Origin: MED-G116 sp038147495
GTDB taxonomy: Bacteria > Pseudomonadota > Alphaproteobacteria > Puniceispirillales > Puniceispirillaceae
DNA: 64,000 nt
Assembly: GCA_038147495.1 (NCBI GenBank)
Contig: JAYQTT010000002.1
Coordinates: forward strand, 248,001 to 312,000
Direction of reading: 5' to 3'
Shown here: positions 33,942 to 42,284 of the stretch, in pieces
Layout: every line of letters starts with the position of its first letter
How positions within the stretch are numbered: the first letter of the stretch is position 1
Program-made: the position numbers and the translations under genes
Notes under the pieces: generated by a model
Told to the model about the DNA's origin: nothing
Seen by the model: the letters and a program-made list of their open reading frames with translations, nothing else
The model's database searches: none

Positions 33942-34790
33942 ATGACATATGAAATTGTCGTTTTGACAAACATGGCAATCAGTATCCTTTTTGCGCTGTC
34001 GCTCAATGTGATTACCGGCTTTTGTGGACAGGTCAGCTTGGGACATGCCGCCTTTTTGGGGATCGGAGCCTATACCAGCGCGATGCTGAGCAAGGCAGGG
34101 GTGCCATTGGTCGTGACGTTCATTCCAGCGATGGGCATGGCGGCGCTGGTTGGTCTTGTGGTTGGTGTTGCATCCTTGCGGGTTCGACATGATTTTCTGG
34201 CTATCACCACGATGGGCGTGGTTTTTCTGTTTACCGGCATTGTCCGCAAACAGGATATTCTTGGTGGTGAAATTGGGATTGCCGGTATTCCGGCACCGGA
34301 ATTTGGTCGGATTGGCCTGTTGATCACATCATTGTTATGTGTGCTTGCCTATCTGTGGTTTGTGACGCGGATCAGACGATCATGGGCGGGGTTCGCCTTT
34401 GACTCGATTGCCGAGGACGAGGACACGGCACGATTGCTCGGCATTCATGTGCCCCGCTTCAAGCTATTTGCCTTTTTGGTTGGTACCGCCGGTGCGGGGT
34501 TGGCAGGCGCACTTTATGCACATCAGGTCAGATTCATTGGCCCGGACAGCTTTGGTTTTGTCGAATCAATATCGGTCTTGGCGATGGTCATTATCGGCGG
34601 CATTGGCTCAATATGGGGGGTGATTTTAGCGGCCGCGCTATTGTCTGCCCTGCCACAGTTTTTTCAGATTATCGATGATTTCAAATTGCTGGTGTACGGG
34701 CTTTTGCTTTTTGGCGCGATGAGGTTCGCGCCGGACGGTATTGATGGTTTGTTGAAAAGGCTGTTTCGCCGTGCGGGAGACAGTCGATGA
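33942..34790 (+). CDS. Branched-chain-type ABC transporter permease, LivM family
   Basis: This 282-residue permease carries the LivM signature NVITGFCGQVSLGHAAFLGI followed by GAYTSAML, and a late VIIGGIGSIWGVILAAALLS segment that contacts the ATPases. It is shorter than E. coli LivM, which has an extra N-terminal region, but normal for other members. The stop overlaps the start of the next gene by four bases. Confidence 0.92.
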   Translation: MTYEIVVLTNMAISILFALSLNVITGFCGQVSLGHAAFLGIGAYTSAMLSKAGVPLVVTFIPAMGMAALVGLVVGVASLRVRHDFLAITTMGVVFLFTGIVRKQDILGGEIGIAGIPAPEFGRIGLLITSLLCVLAYLWFVTRIRRSWAGFAFDSIAEDEDTARLLGIHVPRFKLFAFLVGTAGAGLAGALYAHQVRFIGPDSFGFVESISVLAMVIIGGIGSIWGVILAAALLSALPQFFQIIDDFKLLVYGLLLFGAMRFAPDGIDGLLKRLFRRAGDSR

Positions 34791-35539
34791 CGGCGGCGCG
34801 TCTTTCCATAAAAGACATATCAGTCAGATTTGGCGGCTTGATGGCGCTGGAGTCGGTTGGTCTGGAGCTTGGCGACAATCAGCTGCTTGGCTTCATCGGT
34901 CCGAATGGGGCTGGCAAAACCACTTTGATCCGGGTCATTACCGGCATTGTGCGCCCGGTTTCAGGACAGGTTATGTTGGATGGCCGGAACATCTCGACAT
35001 TGAGTTCAGTCGAGCGGATACATGCGGGTGTTGCGCTTGGCCAGCAGATTGTCAAACCGCTTCGTGAAATGTCACTTCTTGATAATGTTGCGCTTGCCTT
35101 TGGCCGGGAGAAATTGCTCTCGCCATTGCGGGCTTTGTCGGTCCGATCGCGTGACGCAGAACGTGAAGCCGCAAAGACAATCCTCTCAGACGTTGGGCTT
35201 GGCGAAGCGATGCACAAACTTCCAAACGAGGTGCCACTTGGCTATTTGAAGCGGTTGGAGGTGGCCCGCGCGCTGGCATTGCGGCCGCGGCTTTTGCTTC
35301 TTGATGAACCGCTGGCGGGCTTGAGCAAGACAGAGGCCGCCGATATGGCTGATCTTATCGCCGGATTGCCGCGGCCGGGCCTGAGTGTCATCCTCATCGA
35401 ACATAACCTGCCGCAGGTCGTGCGTGTGTGCCCAACTCTTTATGTCCAATCGAATGGCCGTGGTCTTGCATTTGGACCAACCGATGAGGTGATGGCTATG
35501 CCGGCTGTTCGCAAAGCCTATCTCGGAAGGGAGGGGTGA
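34787..35539 (+). CDS. Branched-chain-type ABC transporter ATP-binding protein, LivG family
   Basis: The 250-residue ATPase has Walker A GPNGAGKTT at about residues 38-46, a long insert typical of LivG (KPLREMSLLDNVALAFGREK), Walker B LLLLDEPLAGLS and switch His in ILIEHN. The ABC signature is unusual: the usual LS(Y/G)GxQ stretch before LEVARALAL reads VPLGYLKRLEVARALAL, lacking the consensus SGGQ, as seen in some LivG proteins. It overlaps both neighbours by ATGA-type junctions. Confidence 0.92.
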   Translation: MTAARLSIKDISVRFGGLMALESVGLELGDNQLLGFIGPNGAGKTTLIRVITGIVRPVSGQVMLDGRNISTLSSVERIHAGVALGQQIVKPLREMSLLDNVALAFGREKLLSPLRALSVRSRDAEREAAKTILSDVGLGEAMHKLPNEVPLGYLKRLEVARALALRPRLLLLDEPLAGLSKTEAADMADLIAGLPRPGLSVILIEHNLPQVVRVCPTLYVQSNGRGLAFGPTDEVMAMPAVRKAYLGREG

Positions 35540-36219
35540 TGTTACAGGTAACCGATCTTGTATGCGGCTATGGTGATATCATTGCTGTCCATGGCATAAG
35601 CCTGTCACTTGCCCAAGGCCAGACGATGGCGTTGGTTGGTCCGAACGGAGCTGGCAAAACAAGCTTCTTGATGGCGCTTGCCGGCCATATCCAGCCCCAG
35701 TCGGGACAAATCACGCTCGATGGTCGCAACATCAACAACCTCGGTGCAGCACAGAGATGTGAGGAGGGGATTGGTCTTGTGCCGGAAGGGCGGCGCATTT
35801 TTCCCGATTTGTCGGTAATGGAAAATCTCATCGTTGGTGGCTATTCGCGGCCACAGCGTGATCAATCCTCAAGTCTTGACCGAGTCTTTGACATTTTCCC
35901 ACGACTGCATGACCGCCAGAAGCAATTGGCCGGTTCGCTGTCGGGTGGTGAACAGCAAATGCTTGCCTTTGGCCGGGCGATGATGTCTCGCCCACGCTTG
36001 ATGCTGGTGGATGAGTTGTCACTCGGGTTGATGCCAAGCGTTGTGGATGAGTGCTATGCCGCTCTGGAAAAGCTGGTCGCGGCTGGCATTGCTGTCATTC
36101 TCGTTGACCAGAACAGTGATGCGGCGCTGGCCTTTTGTTCATCAGCGATCATTTTGGAATCCGGCCATATGAGTTGGAGCGGTATTGCCAACGATGCGCC
36201 AGAATCATTAACGCATTAA
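35536..36219 (+). CDS. Branched-chain-type ABC transporter ATP-binding protein, LivF family
   Basis: The 227-residue ATPase is LivF-like: Walker A GPNGAGKTS, EEGIGLVPEGRRIFPDLSVM (the LivF hallmark), signature LSGGEQQMLAFGRAM, Walker B LMLVDELSLGL and DQN in the switch region. A threonine of Walker A is replaced by Ser (GKTSF). It overlaps livG by four bases and ends the operon. A weak A/T-only hairpin (36216-36237) overlaps its stop codon and might aid termination. Confidence 0.93.
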   Translation: MMLQVTDLVCGYGDIIAVHGISLSLAQGQTMALVGPNGAGKTSFLMALAGHIQPQSGQITLDGRNINNLGAAQRCEEGIGLVPEGRRIFPDLSVMENLIVGGYSRPQRDQSSSLDRVFDIFPRLHDRQKQLAGSLSGGEQQMLAFGRAMMSRPRLMLVDELSLGLMPSVVDECYAALEKLVAAGIAVILVDQNSDAALAFCSSAIILESGHMSWSGIANDAPESLTH

Positions 36220-36260
36220 AAAATTCTGTTTTTTTAAGAGCGCAGGTTGGGGCAATTATG

Positions 36261-36325
36261 TTTGTGGGGCATGCTTGTGGGTCGTGCTTGTGAGCCATGC
36301 AAGCGGGTTATGCAGGCGGGTCATC
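36261..36325. repeat. Five degenerate 13-bp tandem repeats
   Basis: Five consecutive 13-base units can be read: TTTGTGGGGCATG, CTTGTGGGTCGTG, CTTGTGAGCCATG, CAAGCGGGTTATG and CAGGCGGGTCATC. They fill the gap between livF and the convergent small TIGR03643-type gene. The units diverge but keep period and a G-rich core with CATG-like ends. No coding potential or function is evident; it may be a decayed minisatellite. Confidence 0.6.
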
Positions 36326-36367
36326 ATGCAGTTGAACCAGCCGATGGCGGGGCTATGTGCCCTGCGG

Positions 36368-36583
36368 TTATTTATAAGTAGGCCGGCGATCAGAGAATGT
36401 GCGCACCCGGCGCCGCCATGCCTCATAGCTTTTCCGCTTTAAATTCTTGCGCATCAGCTCTTTGACCTGCGCCTCCTTCAGCCCATATAGCGCTTCAATC
36501 GCCGCGAAGGACGTGTGGTCGGACAAGGCCATTTCGATGACCTCGTCAATATCGATGTCAGGATCTTGCACATTCAGCCCCAT
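36368..36583 (-). CDS. TIGR03643/DUF2805 family small protein
   Basis: The 71-residue protein fits the TIGR03643/DUF2805 family: acidic start with IDEVIEMALSDHTSFAAIEA, then LYGLKEAQVKELMRKNLKRK and a C-terminal SYEAWRRRVRTFSDRRPTYK. The central part looks like a helix-turn-helix. No function is established. It lies 45 bases downstream of the secreted-protein gene on the same strand. Confidence 0.85.
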   Translation of the reverse strand: MGLNVQDPDIDIDEVIEMALSDHTSFAAIEALYGLKEAQVKELMRKNLKRKSYEAWRRRVRTFSDRRPTYK

Positions 36584-36628
36584 TTTCGGGAGATGTATCG
36601 ACCCTCGTTTTAAGGTTGGTCATGACGA

Positions 36629-37594
36629 TTATTTGTCTCTGATACAAATCAGACGCGCCGAGGTTTTTGCCCGATCATCCAGTTTGTGACATTCGCCGGT
36701 GGCGGGCTGAAACCGCATCAACCCTTTGTCGGTGTCGTTGATCACATAAAAATCAGAGGTGGAGACCTCGATGCCAGTGACGTATTTGCCAAGTGCCGTT
36801 GCCAATCGCAACTCTTGTTTTGAGGGCACTCTGGCGTTCTGCGCCGCGCAAATTTGATCTGCAAAACGCGCCTCGACACGATTCTTATACAAGCCTGACT
36901 TGATCTCTATTAATTCGCTGTCGGCAAATGGGTTCAGGAAGCGCGGCGGTTGTGGCAAGTAAAACAGATCAAAAATTGCCCTCGCGATGTCTTTGGTCGC
37001 ATTGGACAATTTACCTGATGCGGCAAAGGCACGTTGCTCGCCTGTCTTTATGTTCCTGACGACCACATTGAGCGCGACACGACCATCATTCAGGTAACTA
37101 TAGCTTCCAATCATTGTGTATCTGAACACATCTTCAGGAAGCGTGTCTGTCCTCGTTACAACGAGACGGCGTTTTGGAATTTGTTCAAGATAATGAAGCG
37201 CCTCTAACTCGGAGAGGATTTTGGAGGATATATAGCCATCAACGCCTTGGTCAGAGTTTTTAACCATGTAGCCATAGAATTCATCATAAAAGCTCAAAAG
37301 TTCTTTTATTGGCTTGGCCTCTGATGATGACATCGATGCGGCTATTGAATTTCCCAAATCGGCAAGTGTCGCGATTGTGCCGAACCTGTTCAGCTCATTC
37401 GTTTCAACAAAATCCTTGATATTTGCGTTCTTGATGACCGGAAAGACGGCGTGAAGATATAGCGGTGCATCACCCTCGGGACAGAATGCTGGTGCCTGAT
37501 CCTGGGCGTAGGCAGAGTTGCAGACCACCAAAACCGACATTGCGTAAATTGTGAAGGCAAGCTTGGAAAATATTCGCCGCATAAAACAAACCAT
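36629..37594 (-). CDS. Secreted protein of unknown function with possible Lcl/DUF1566-like C-terminus
   Basis: The 321-residue protein begins with a signal peptide (FSKLAFTIYAMSVLVVCNSA, cleavage likely before QDQAP). A GGAGG site ten bases before ATG 37594 supports this start over ATG 37582. The central region (about 70-210) has no family I recognise and contains VVRNIKTGEQRAFAASGKLS, a beta-rich stretch reminiscent of secreted curli/FlgT-like assemblies only in a general way. The last 75 residues (ICAAQNARVPSKQELRLATA then TGECHKLDD and LICIRDK) loosely resemble Lcl C-terminal domains with paired cysteines. Periplasmic or exported location is likely. Function unknown. Confidence 0.7.
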   Translation of the reverse strand: MVCFMRRIFSKLAFTIYAMSVLVVCNSAYAQDQAPAFCPEGDAPLYLHAVFPVIKNANIKDFVETNELNRFGTIATLADLGNSIAASMSSSEAKPIKELLSFYDEFYGYMVKNSDQGVDGYISSKILSELEALHYLEQIPKRRLVVTRTDTLPEDVFRYTMIGSYSYLNDGRVALNVVVRNIKTGEQRAFAASGKLSNATKDIARAIFDLFYLPQPPRFLNPFADSELIEIKSGLYKNRVEARFADQICAAQNARVPSKQELRLATALGKYVTGIEVSTSDFYVINDTDKGLMRFQPATGECHKLDDRAKTSARLICIRDK

Positions 37595-37709
37595 TAAATT
37601 AGGCCCTCCTGATCAAACAGTGCCACAAAAAGAAGCCCGCGCAAAGATTGCTAGGACTGCGGAGATGCAGAATGGGCAATTGTTGTGTGTTGGGCTTTGC
37701 GGGTCGCGA

Positions 37710-38276
37710 TCACTTCAATCCACGATGGATCAGAACGCCATTTATAAAATCTTCTGACGAGGTGTCTTTTTGCATACAATTTTCGATGTTTGATACGCGG
37801 CTATCCGTGGTCAGGGATGGAAAGCCAGCTGCCTGCATCGCTTTTGTCAGCTCGAGAACAGCCTCAGCCAACAGGCCTTTGCCGTCATCTATTTCATCGC
37901 GCATGCGCAGGGCTGCGATACAGTCTGCAATGCTCTCGTTCATCATATGCTCAGGACTGTTTCGCGGCGGGTGCGGCCTGTCAATATCACCTGTCTGGTG
38001 GTGGGCACATTCATGAAAATCGATGAATTGTTGTAGGGCTGGCGGTGAAAATTTATATCCAAATCGATACACAACCGGCACTCCGGCTTCATTTCGTCTG
38101 GCCATTCCTGCGGCCGATGTGACGCGCGTTGATTCTACTGTCTCAAATTGGACTGTCTCGCCGAGGTTGTTTGCGCAAACCGGCGGGGCAATCACGTCAA
38201 ATTCTGCTTTGGCGCTTTGACCAAAAGCCGTGTGGCTGAATGATATCAGGATGATTGTCGTGAGTATGAATCGCAT
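37710..38276 (-). CDS. Putative secreted zinc metalloprotease-like protein with HExxH motif
   Basis: Read from ATG 38276, the 188-residue protein starts with a signal peptide (MRFILTTIILISFSHTAFGQ). Residues about 85-92 read FHECAHHQTGD, giving the HExxH zinc motif, and MNESIADCIAALRMRDEI about 25 residues later could supply the third (Glu) ligand as in gluzincins. Cysteines C and C near 50, 118 and 167 may form disulfides. I do not recognise a named family. An exported location and a peptidase-like role are plausible inference. It lies upstream of the other secreted-protein gene on the same strand, 115 bases apart. Confidence 0.65.
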   Translation of the reverse strand: MRFILTTIILISFSHTAFGQSAKAEFDVIAPPVCANNLGETVQFETVESTRVTSAAGMARRNEAGVPVVYRFGYKFSPPALQQFIDFHECAHHQTGDIDRPHPPRNSPEHMMNESIADCIAALRMRDEIDDGKGLLAEAVLELTKAMQAAGFPSLTTDSRVSNIENCMQKDTSSEDFINGVLIHRGLK

Positions 38277-38392
38277 TCTGTCGTTCCAGATTACGGCGAT
38301 GTGAGATGACACATGACTGCTATCCGGCCAAGTCAGTGCAACAATTTTTCTATTTTTTGTCCGCATTTCACCTCACACAAAGCTTAAAAACT

Positions 38393-39268
38393 TTATCGAC
38401 TAATTGAAGTATCAATGGTGCTTTTTCCCTTGTCGATGATGCTTTTTGACAACGTCTCTCGCAATGATTCCTCGTCTTTAACGCTCAGACCTGTGAAGAT
38501 GAAAAACGCATCAACGCCCTGATGAAAGAATAATTCAAACCCGGAAATGAATTGAACGCCGAGCGATGTCACCAGCTGTTGGAACGGGGTTTCAACAGGC
38601 TGATAAACCGCATCAAATGCCCAGGAGAGTTTTTTCGATATTTGTGTTTCGGGTAGTGGCAAGCCTCCATACCCATGCATCCCCGCCGGACTGCAATTGA
38701 CAATTGCATCAAAGGCCAAAGTGTCAATACCTTCTGTCGCAACCGCCACTTTTGTTGGCAGTTGGTTGACTTCGTTAGCCAGCATGACAGCCCTGTCAAA
38801 ATCCTTGTCAAAAATATAAAGGGCGGTTGCGCCCAATTTGGCGAGTGCAAAACTGACCGATCTGCCAACACCGCCTGCACCAATCAACAACACATTACCT
38901 ACCGGCAGATCACCGCGCGCGGCGCGGTAACTTTTTACAAAGCCGGTATAGTCCGTGTTGAAGCCGTTCAGATTATTTGTGTCAAAACAGATTGTATTTA
39001 CTGCGCCTAGTTGCTGTACCGCTGGATCGGCGATGTTCACACGCCGGAAAGCCTGTTCCTTATAGGGCAGCGTTACATTGACTCCACGCAATCCGGCCTG
39101 AACTGCAAAATGCAGCGCTCCATCAAAATCCAATCCACGTTTCGGGGGGATAATCAAGTCGTAGCTTAGATCAATGCCATATTGTGCAGCAGCCATTTTG
39201 TGCAGTAACGGCGCACTTGACGAATGAATATTATCGCCGATTAGCCCCAGCTTTACAGCCTGTGTCAT
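38393..39268 (-). CDS. Shikimate/quinate dehydrogenase-family enzyme, probably catabolic
   Basis: Read from ATG 39268, the 291-residue protein has the shikimate dehydrogenase layout: substrate serines in NIHSSSAP, catalytic K70 in NVTLPYKEQ, D106 in GFNTDYTGF, and the nucleotide motif GAGGVGRS (131-138). After the second beta strand the sequence reads YIFDKDFDRA; an Asp here rather than the NRT of NADP-dependent AroE suggests NAD use, as in catabolic quinate/shikimate dehydrogenases. It is the last gene of the TRAP operon, 28 bases after dctM, so it probably oxidises an imported cyclic polyol acid. It is not likely the housekeeping AroE. Confidence 0.85.
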   Translation of the reverse strand: MTQAVKLGLIGDNIHSSSAPLLHKMAAAQYGIDLSYDLIIPPKRGLDFDGALHFAVQAGLRGVNVTLPYKEQAFRRVNIADPAVQQLGAVNTICFDTNNLNGFNTDYTGFVKSYRAARGDLPVGNVLLIGAGGVGRSVSFALAKLGATALYIFDKDFDRAVMLANEVNQLPTKVAVATEGIDTLAFDAIVNCSPAGMHGYGGLPLPETQISKKLSWAFDAVYQPVETPFQQLVTSLGVQFISGFELFFHQGVDAFFIFTGLSVKDEESLRETLSKSIIDKGKSTIDTSISR

Positions 39269-39296
39269 ATTTGGCTCTCCATCATTCTGACTGATG

Positions 39297-40586
39297 TTAA
39301 TGGCCAAACGCCCGGGGCAACCACATGACAATGTCTGGGAAAAGGATCATGACCATGAGGGCACACAGCAAAACTGCAAGAAAGGCCCAGATCTCTCCAA
39401 TGATTTCATTCAGTGGGATTCGGGTTACGGCACTGATAACAAAAAGCAAAATGCCATATGGCGGGGTGATCAAGCCGATCATCGCATTGACGACGATGAC
39501 TACACCAAAATGCACCAGATCGATTCCGAGTTGCATACAGGTCGGAATGAATAGTGGAACAATGACCAGAATGATCACCGTTGCGTCAAGTACACAGCCC
39601 AAAAACAAAACCAGTATATTCACCAGCAACATGAATGCCAGCGGACTTATGTCAGCACTGGTGAACAAGGCTGAGATCATTTGCGGAATATTTTCCTGAA
39701 TGACGACATATGTCAGAATCATTGAAGCGCCGATCACAAGCCCTACAGAAGCTGCTGAGCGCGCGGACTCAATGAATACTTCCACCAGTGTCTTAAATTT
39801 CAGGGCGCGATACAAACCCGCCGCAACCAGTAATGCATAAAGTGCGGCTATGGCCGCTGCTTCGGTCGGTGTGGTAACGCCGGAGTAGATTCCCGTTAAT
39901 AAAATGACTGGCATCAGAAGCGCCGGCGTAGCGCGGAATGTGATGCTTGGGATTTTGGCTAGCGGGACAGGGGCTTCATGTCCAAAATTGCGGCGATGGG
40001 ATATCCACGTATTCATCGCCATCAATACCGCCCCCATGAATAACCCGGGAACAATGCCAGCCAGAAATAGGCTGCCAATCGAGGTATTTGATACAAGAGC
40101 ATATAAAACCATCGGGATTGACGGCGGTATGATTGGTCCAATTGTTGCCGTTGCAGCAGTGATTGCCGCCGCATAGCCACGGTTGTACCCGCCACTTTTC
40201 ATCATCATGTCAATGATAATGCGCCCGATGCCGGCAGCATCAGCAACTGCCGAGCCGGACATGCCCGAGAAAATGAGGCTGGCAACAACATTTACATGCC
40301 CCAAACCGCCACGAAATCGGCCGACCAGAGCAACACAGAAGCTCAGAAGTCGGTCAGAAATGGATCCGGCATTCATAATATTTGCCGACACAATAAAAAG
40401 GGGCACTGCCAACAGCAGAAACCCGTCAAAAAGGCGCTGCACCATGGTTTCGCCGGCGATCGCCAAGTCTTGTCCGGCAACCCCCAGATAGACAAGCACA
40501 CCTGATAAAATAGCGTAGGCCACCGGCATGCCAATGGCGGCACTGCCAAACAACGTCAAAATGCCAATGGTTAGTTCGATGCTCAA
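39297..40586 (-). CDS. dctM: TRAP transporter large permease (DctM type)
   Basis: The 429-residue protein has many hydrophobic helices and the DctM features FSGMSGSAVADAAGIGRIII, and YNRGYAAAITAATATIGPII followed by PPSIPMVLYALV. It is the ion-coupled membrane component of a tripartite ATP-independent periplasmic transporter. Its start overlaps the dctQ stop by four bases. The length matches the family. Confidence 0.93.
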   Translation of the reverse strand: MSIELTIGILTLFGSAAIGMPVAYAILSGVLVYLGVAGQDLAIAGETMVQRLFDGFLLLAVPLFIVSANIMNAGSISDRLLSFCVALVGRFRGGLGHVNVVASLIFSGMSGSAVADAAGIGRIIIDMMMKSGGYNRGYAAAITAATATIGPIIPPSIPMVLYALVSNTSIGSLFLAGIVPGLFMGAVLMAMNTWISHRRNFGHEAPVPLAKIPSITFRATPALLMPVILLTGIYSGVTTPTEAAAIAALYALLVAAGLYRALKFKTLVEVFIESARSAASVGLVIGASMILTYVVIQENIPQMISALFTSADISPLAFMLLVNILVLFLGCVLDATVIILVIVPLFIPTCMQLGIDLVHFGVVIVVNAMIGLITPPYGILLFVISAVTRIPLNEIIGEIWAFLAVLLCALMVMILFPDIVMWLPRAFGH

Positions 40587-41194
40587 GATAAGCCGCCGTT
40601 ATCCTTTGATATTGTGCCAGTCGATGTATGGCTGTTCATACCACCGCCTTTGCCCCTTATCAGTCTGTAAACCGTCTCGCCGTAACGCAAAATTGTCGCC
40701 ACCATGAATAACAAAATTGGCGCAAACAGCCATTTTATTGGAATGCGTTCACCTGTTATCGGAAGGCTGAGTGTCTGGATTTTTTTCAATTGCATCAACC
40801 GGCTTTCAAAAATGGCGTCATAAGTTGGCACAAACGCATAGATCATCACAACAATCAGCAGAACTGCGGTAGCCAACGCAAATAAACGGCGCACACGCGG
40901 AGTGACAGCATTAAAGAATACGTCAAAAATTACGTGATCGCGATCACGCACGATGAAGGAACAACCAAAAAAGATCAGCCACACCCAAAGAAGCGAGATC
41001 AAATTGATTGTCCAGCCAATTGGCACCAGTGATTGCATCCATGATTGAAGGCTGTCGACAGGAGCAAGCCACGCTATTTTTGGCGCGTAACGGGCAAATA
41101 TCTGTAGAAGGAATGTAATAAAAATCGTCCCCAGAATTGTGGCGGCGATAAATTCGGCGATGCGGGTGACTGTCGTCAAAAACTTTACGAACAT
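40583..41194 (-). CDS. dctQ: TRAP transporter small permease (DctQ type)
   Basis: The 203-residue protein shows four hydrophobic helices and the DctQ motif ISLLWVWLIFFGCSFIVRDR, with DHVIFDVFF after it. It bridges the binding protein and large permease. It follows dctP by 31 bases that include a small hairpin and overlaps dctM by four bases. The N-terminus (RIAEFIAATILGTIFITFLL) begins the first helix. Confidence 0.9.
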   Translation of the reverse strand: MFVKFLTTVTRIAEFIAATILGTIFITFLLQIFARYAPKIAWLAPVDSLQSWMQSLVPIGWTINLISLLWVWLIFFGCSFIVRDRDHVIFDVFFNAVTPRVRRLFALATAVLLIVVMIYAFVPTYDAIFESRLMQLKKIQTLSLPITGERIPIKWLFAPILLFMVATILRYGETVYRLIRGKGGGMNSHTSTGTISKDNGGLS

Positions 41195-41205
41195 TTTCTT
41201 TCCCG

Positions 41206-41219
41206 CATCGCCAACGATG
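41206..41219 (-). other. Short intercistronic stem-loop after the TRAP binding-protein gene
   Basis: CATCG (41206-41210) and CGATG (41215-41219) form a perfect five-base stem with a four-base loop, six bases after the dctP stop on the transcribed minus strand. It is weaker than the stem-loops after the ABC binding-protein genes but occupies the same position. Function inferred. Confidence 0.45.
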
Positions 41220-41225
41220 TGTTTT

Positions 41226-42236
41226 TTAGTTGCCTAGAGCGTTGATTTTGTCAAGCACACCTGCAGGCCAGGTTTTTGCAACGTCACTGCCAACATATTG
41301 CGCCTGTACATGTTCGCGGAAGGCTTTCAGATCAGGAGTATAGATTTCAACACCTTGGCTGCGAATGAATTCAGCAAGATTGTTTTCCTTGTCCAACTGC
41401 TTCAGGCGACCATAGGCGGCGGCGGCATCAGCCGCACGCTGTACGGTCAGTTTCTGCTCGTCTGTAAGGCCATCCCAAGTCTTCTTTGAGAATGCAATAT
41501 AGTTCAAATCGACAAGGTGCGATGTTAACGAAATCTGCTTGGTAACTTCGTAAAACTTCTTGTCAACAACGGTAGGCAACGGATTGTCCTGTCCGTCAAC
41601 GGCGCCGGTGGACAGTGCCGTGTAGACCTCGTTGAAGGACAGTGGCGTTGGTGACGCACCAAGCGCTTTACCAAGGAATTGCCATGAGTCCGTGCCTGGC
41701 ATCCGCAAATTCACGCCCGCCAGATCTGCTGGGGTCATGATGTTTTTCTCACTCCGTGGAAAACGCAGGTTAACGTGGCGGCGGCCAAGATACATAACTG
41801 ACAACAGTTTGACGCCGAGTTCATCCTCTGCCTTCTTTTTGAAAGGATCCATCAGCGGGTTGTTGAAAACGCGAACCTGATGGGCCGCATCCTGATGCAC
41901 ATATCCAGTGGCAAAGATCGAAAATTCTGGGAAGAACTGTGCCAATTCCTGTGCTGAGGCGATCGACATCGTCACATTACCACGGCTGATGGCGTCAAGC
42001 TCGGTGCCTTGCGCAAACAAAGAGCCGTTGTATCCCGCTTTGTAGTCGGCAAAACCAGCAACCATTGGCGCAAATACCTCGCGCATTGCCACTGACCGCA
42101 TATCGGTTTCAGATGCAGATGTGGCCATGGTAAATGTCATGTCCGCAGCATGGCTGTTTACCGATACGCCTCCAATCATGCTGACCGCCAACATAGCGGC
42201 TAGAGCTGTGCGTCGTTTCATTTTTGTAATCATCAT
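41226..42236 (-). CDS. dctP: TRAP transporter periplasmic solute-binding protein (DctP type)
   Basis: The 336-residue protein has a signal peptide (KMKRRTALAAMLAVSMIGGV, cleavage likely after SHA) and DctP landmarks: FAQGTELDAISRGNVTMSIA, then NLRMPGTDSWQFLGKALGAS with the conserved carboxylate-binding arginine, and GAVDGQDNPLPTVVDKKFYE. Ligands of this family are mostly carboxylates or sugar acids. Two adjacent ATGs (42236, 42233) follow AGGAG. The gene is third-closest to the regulator, after the Gfo/Idh/MocA gene, in an operon of five. Confidence 0.93.
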   Translation of the reverse strand: MMITKMKRRTALAAMLAVSMIGGVSVNSHAADMTFTMATSASETDMRSVAMREVFAPMVAGFADYKAGYNGSLFAQGTELDAISRGNVTMSIASAQELAQFFPEFSIFATGYVHQDAAHQVRVFNNPLMDPFKKKAEDELGVKLLSVMYLGRRHVNLRFPRSEKNIMTPADLAGVNLRMPGTDSWQFLGKALGASPTPLSFNEVYTALSTGAVDGQDNPLPTVVDKKFYEVTKQISLTSHLVDLNYIAFSKKTWDGLTDEQKLTVQRAADAAAAYGRLKQLDKENNLAEFIRSQGVEIYTPDLKAFREHVQAQYVGSDVAKTWPAGVLDKINALGN

Positions 42237-42284
42237 TTTCCTCCTAAATTGATGACGTGACGCCCTTGTGAGGGCCGGGTTGGT

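Noticed and set aside
36216..36237. Hairpin TTAAAAAA/TTTTTTAA overlapping the livF stop as terminator
   Set aside because: The stem has only A-T pairs and would be unstable; kept only as a remark.
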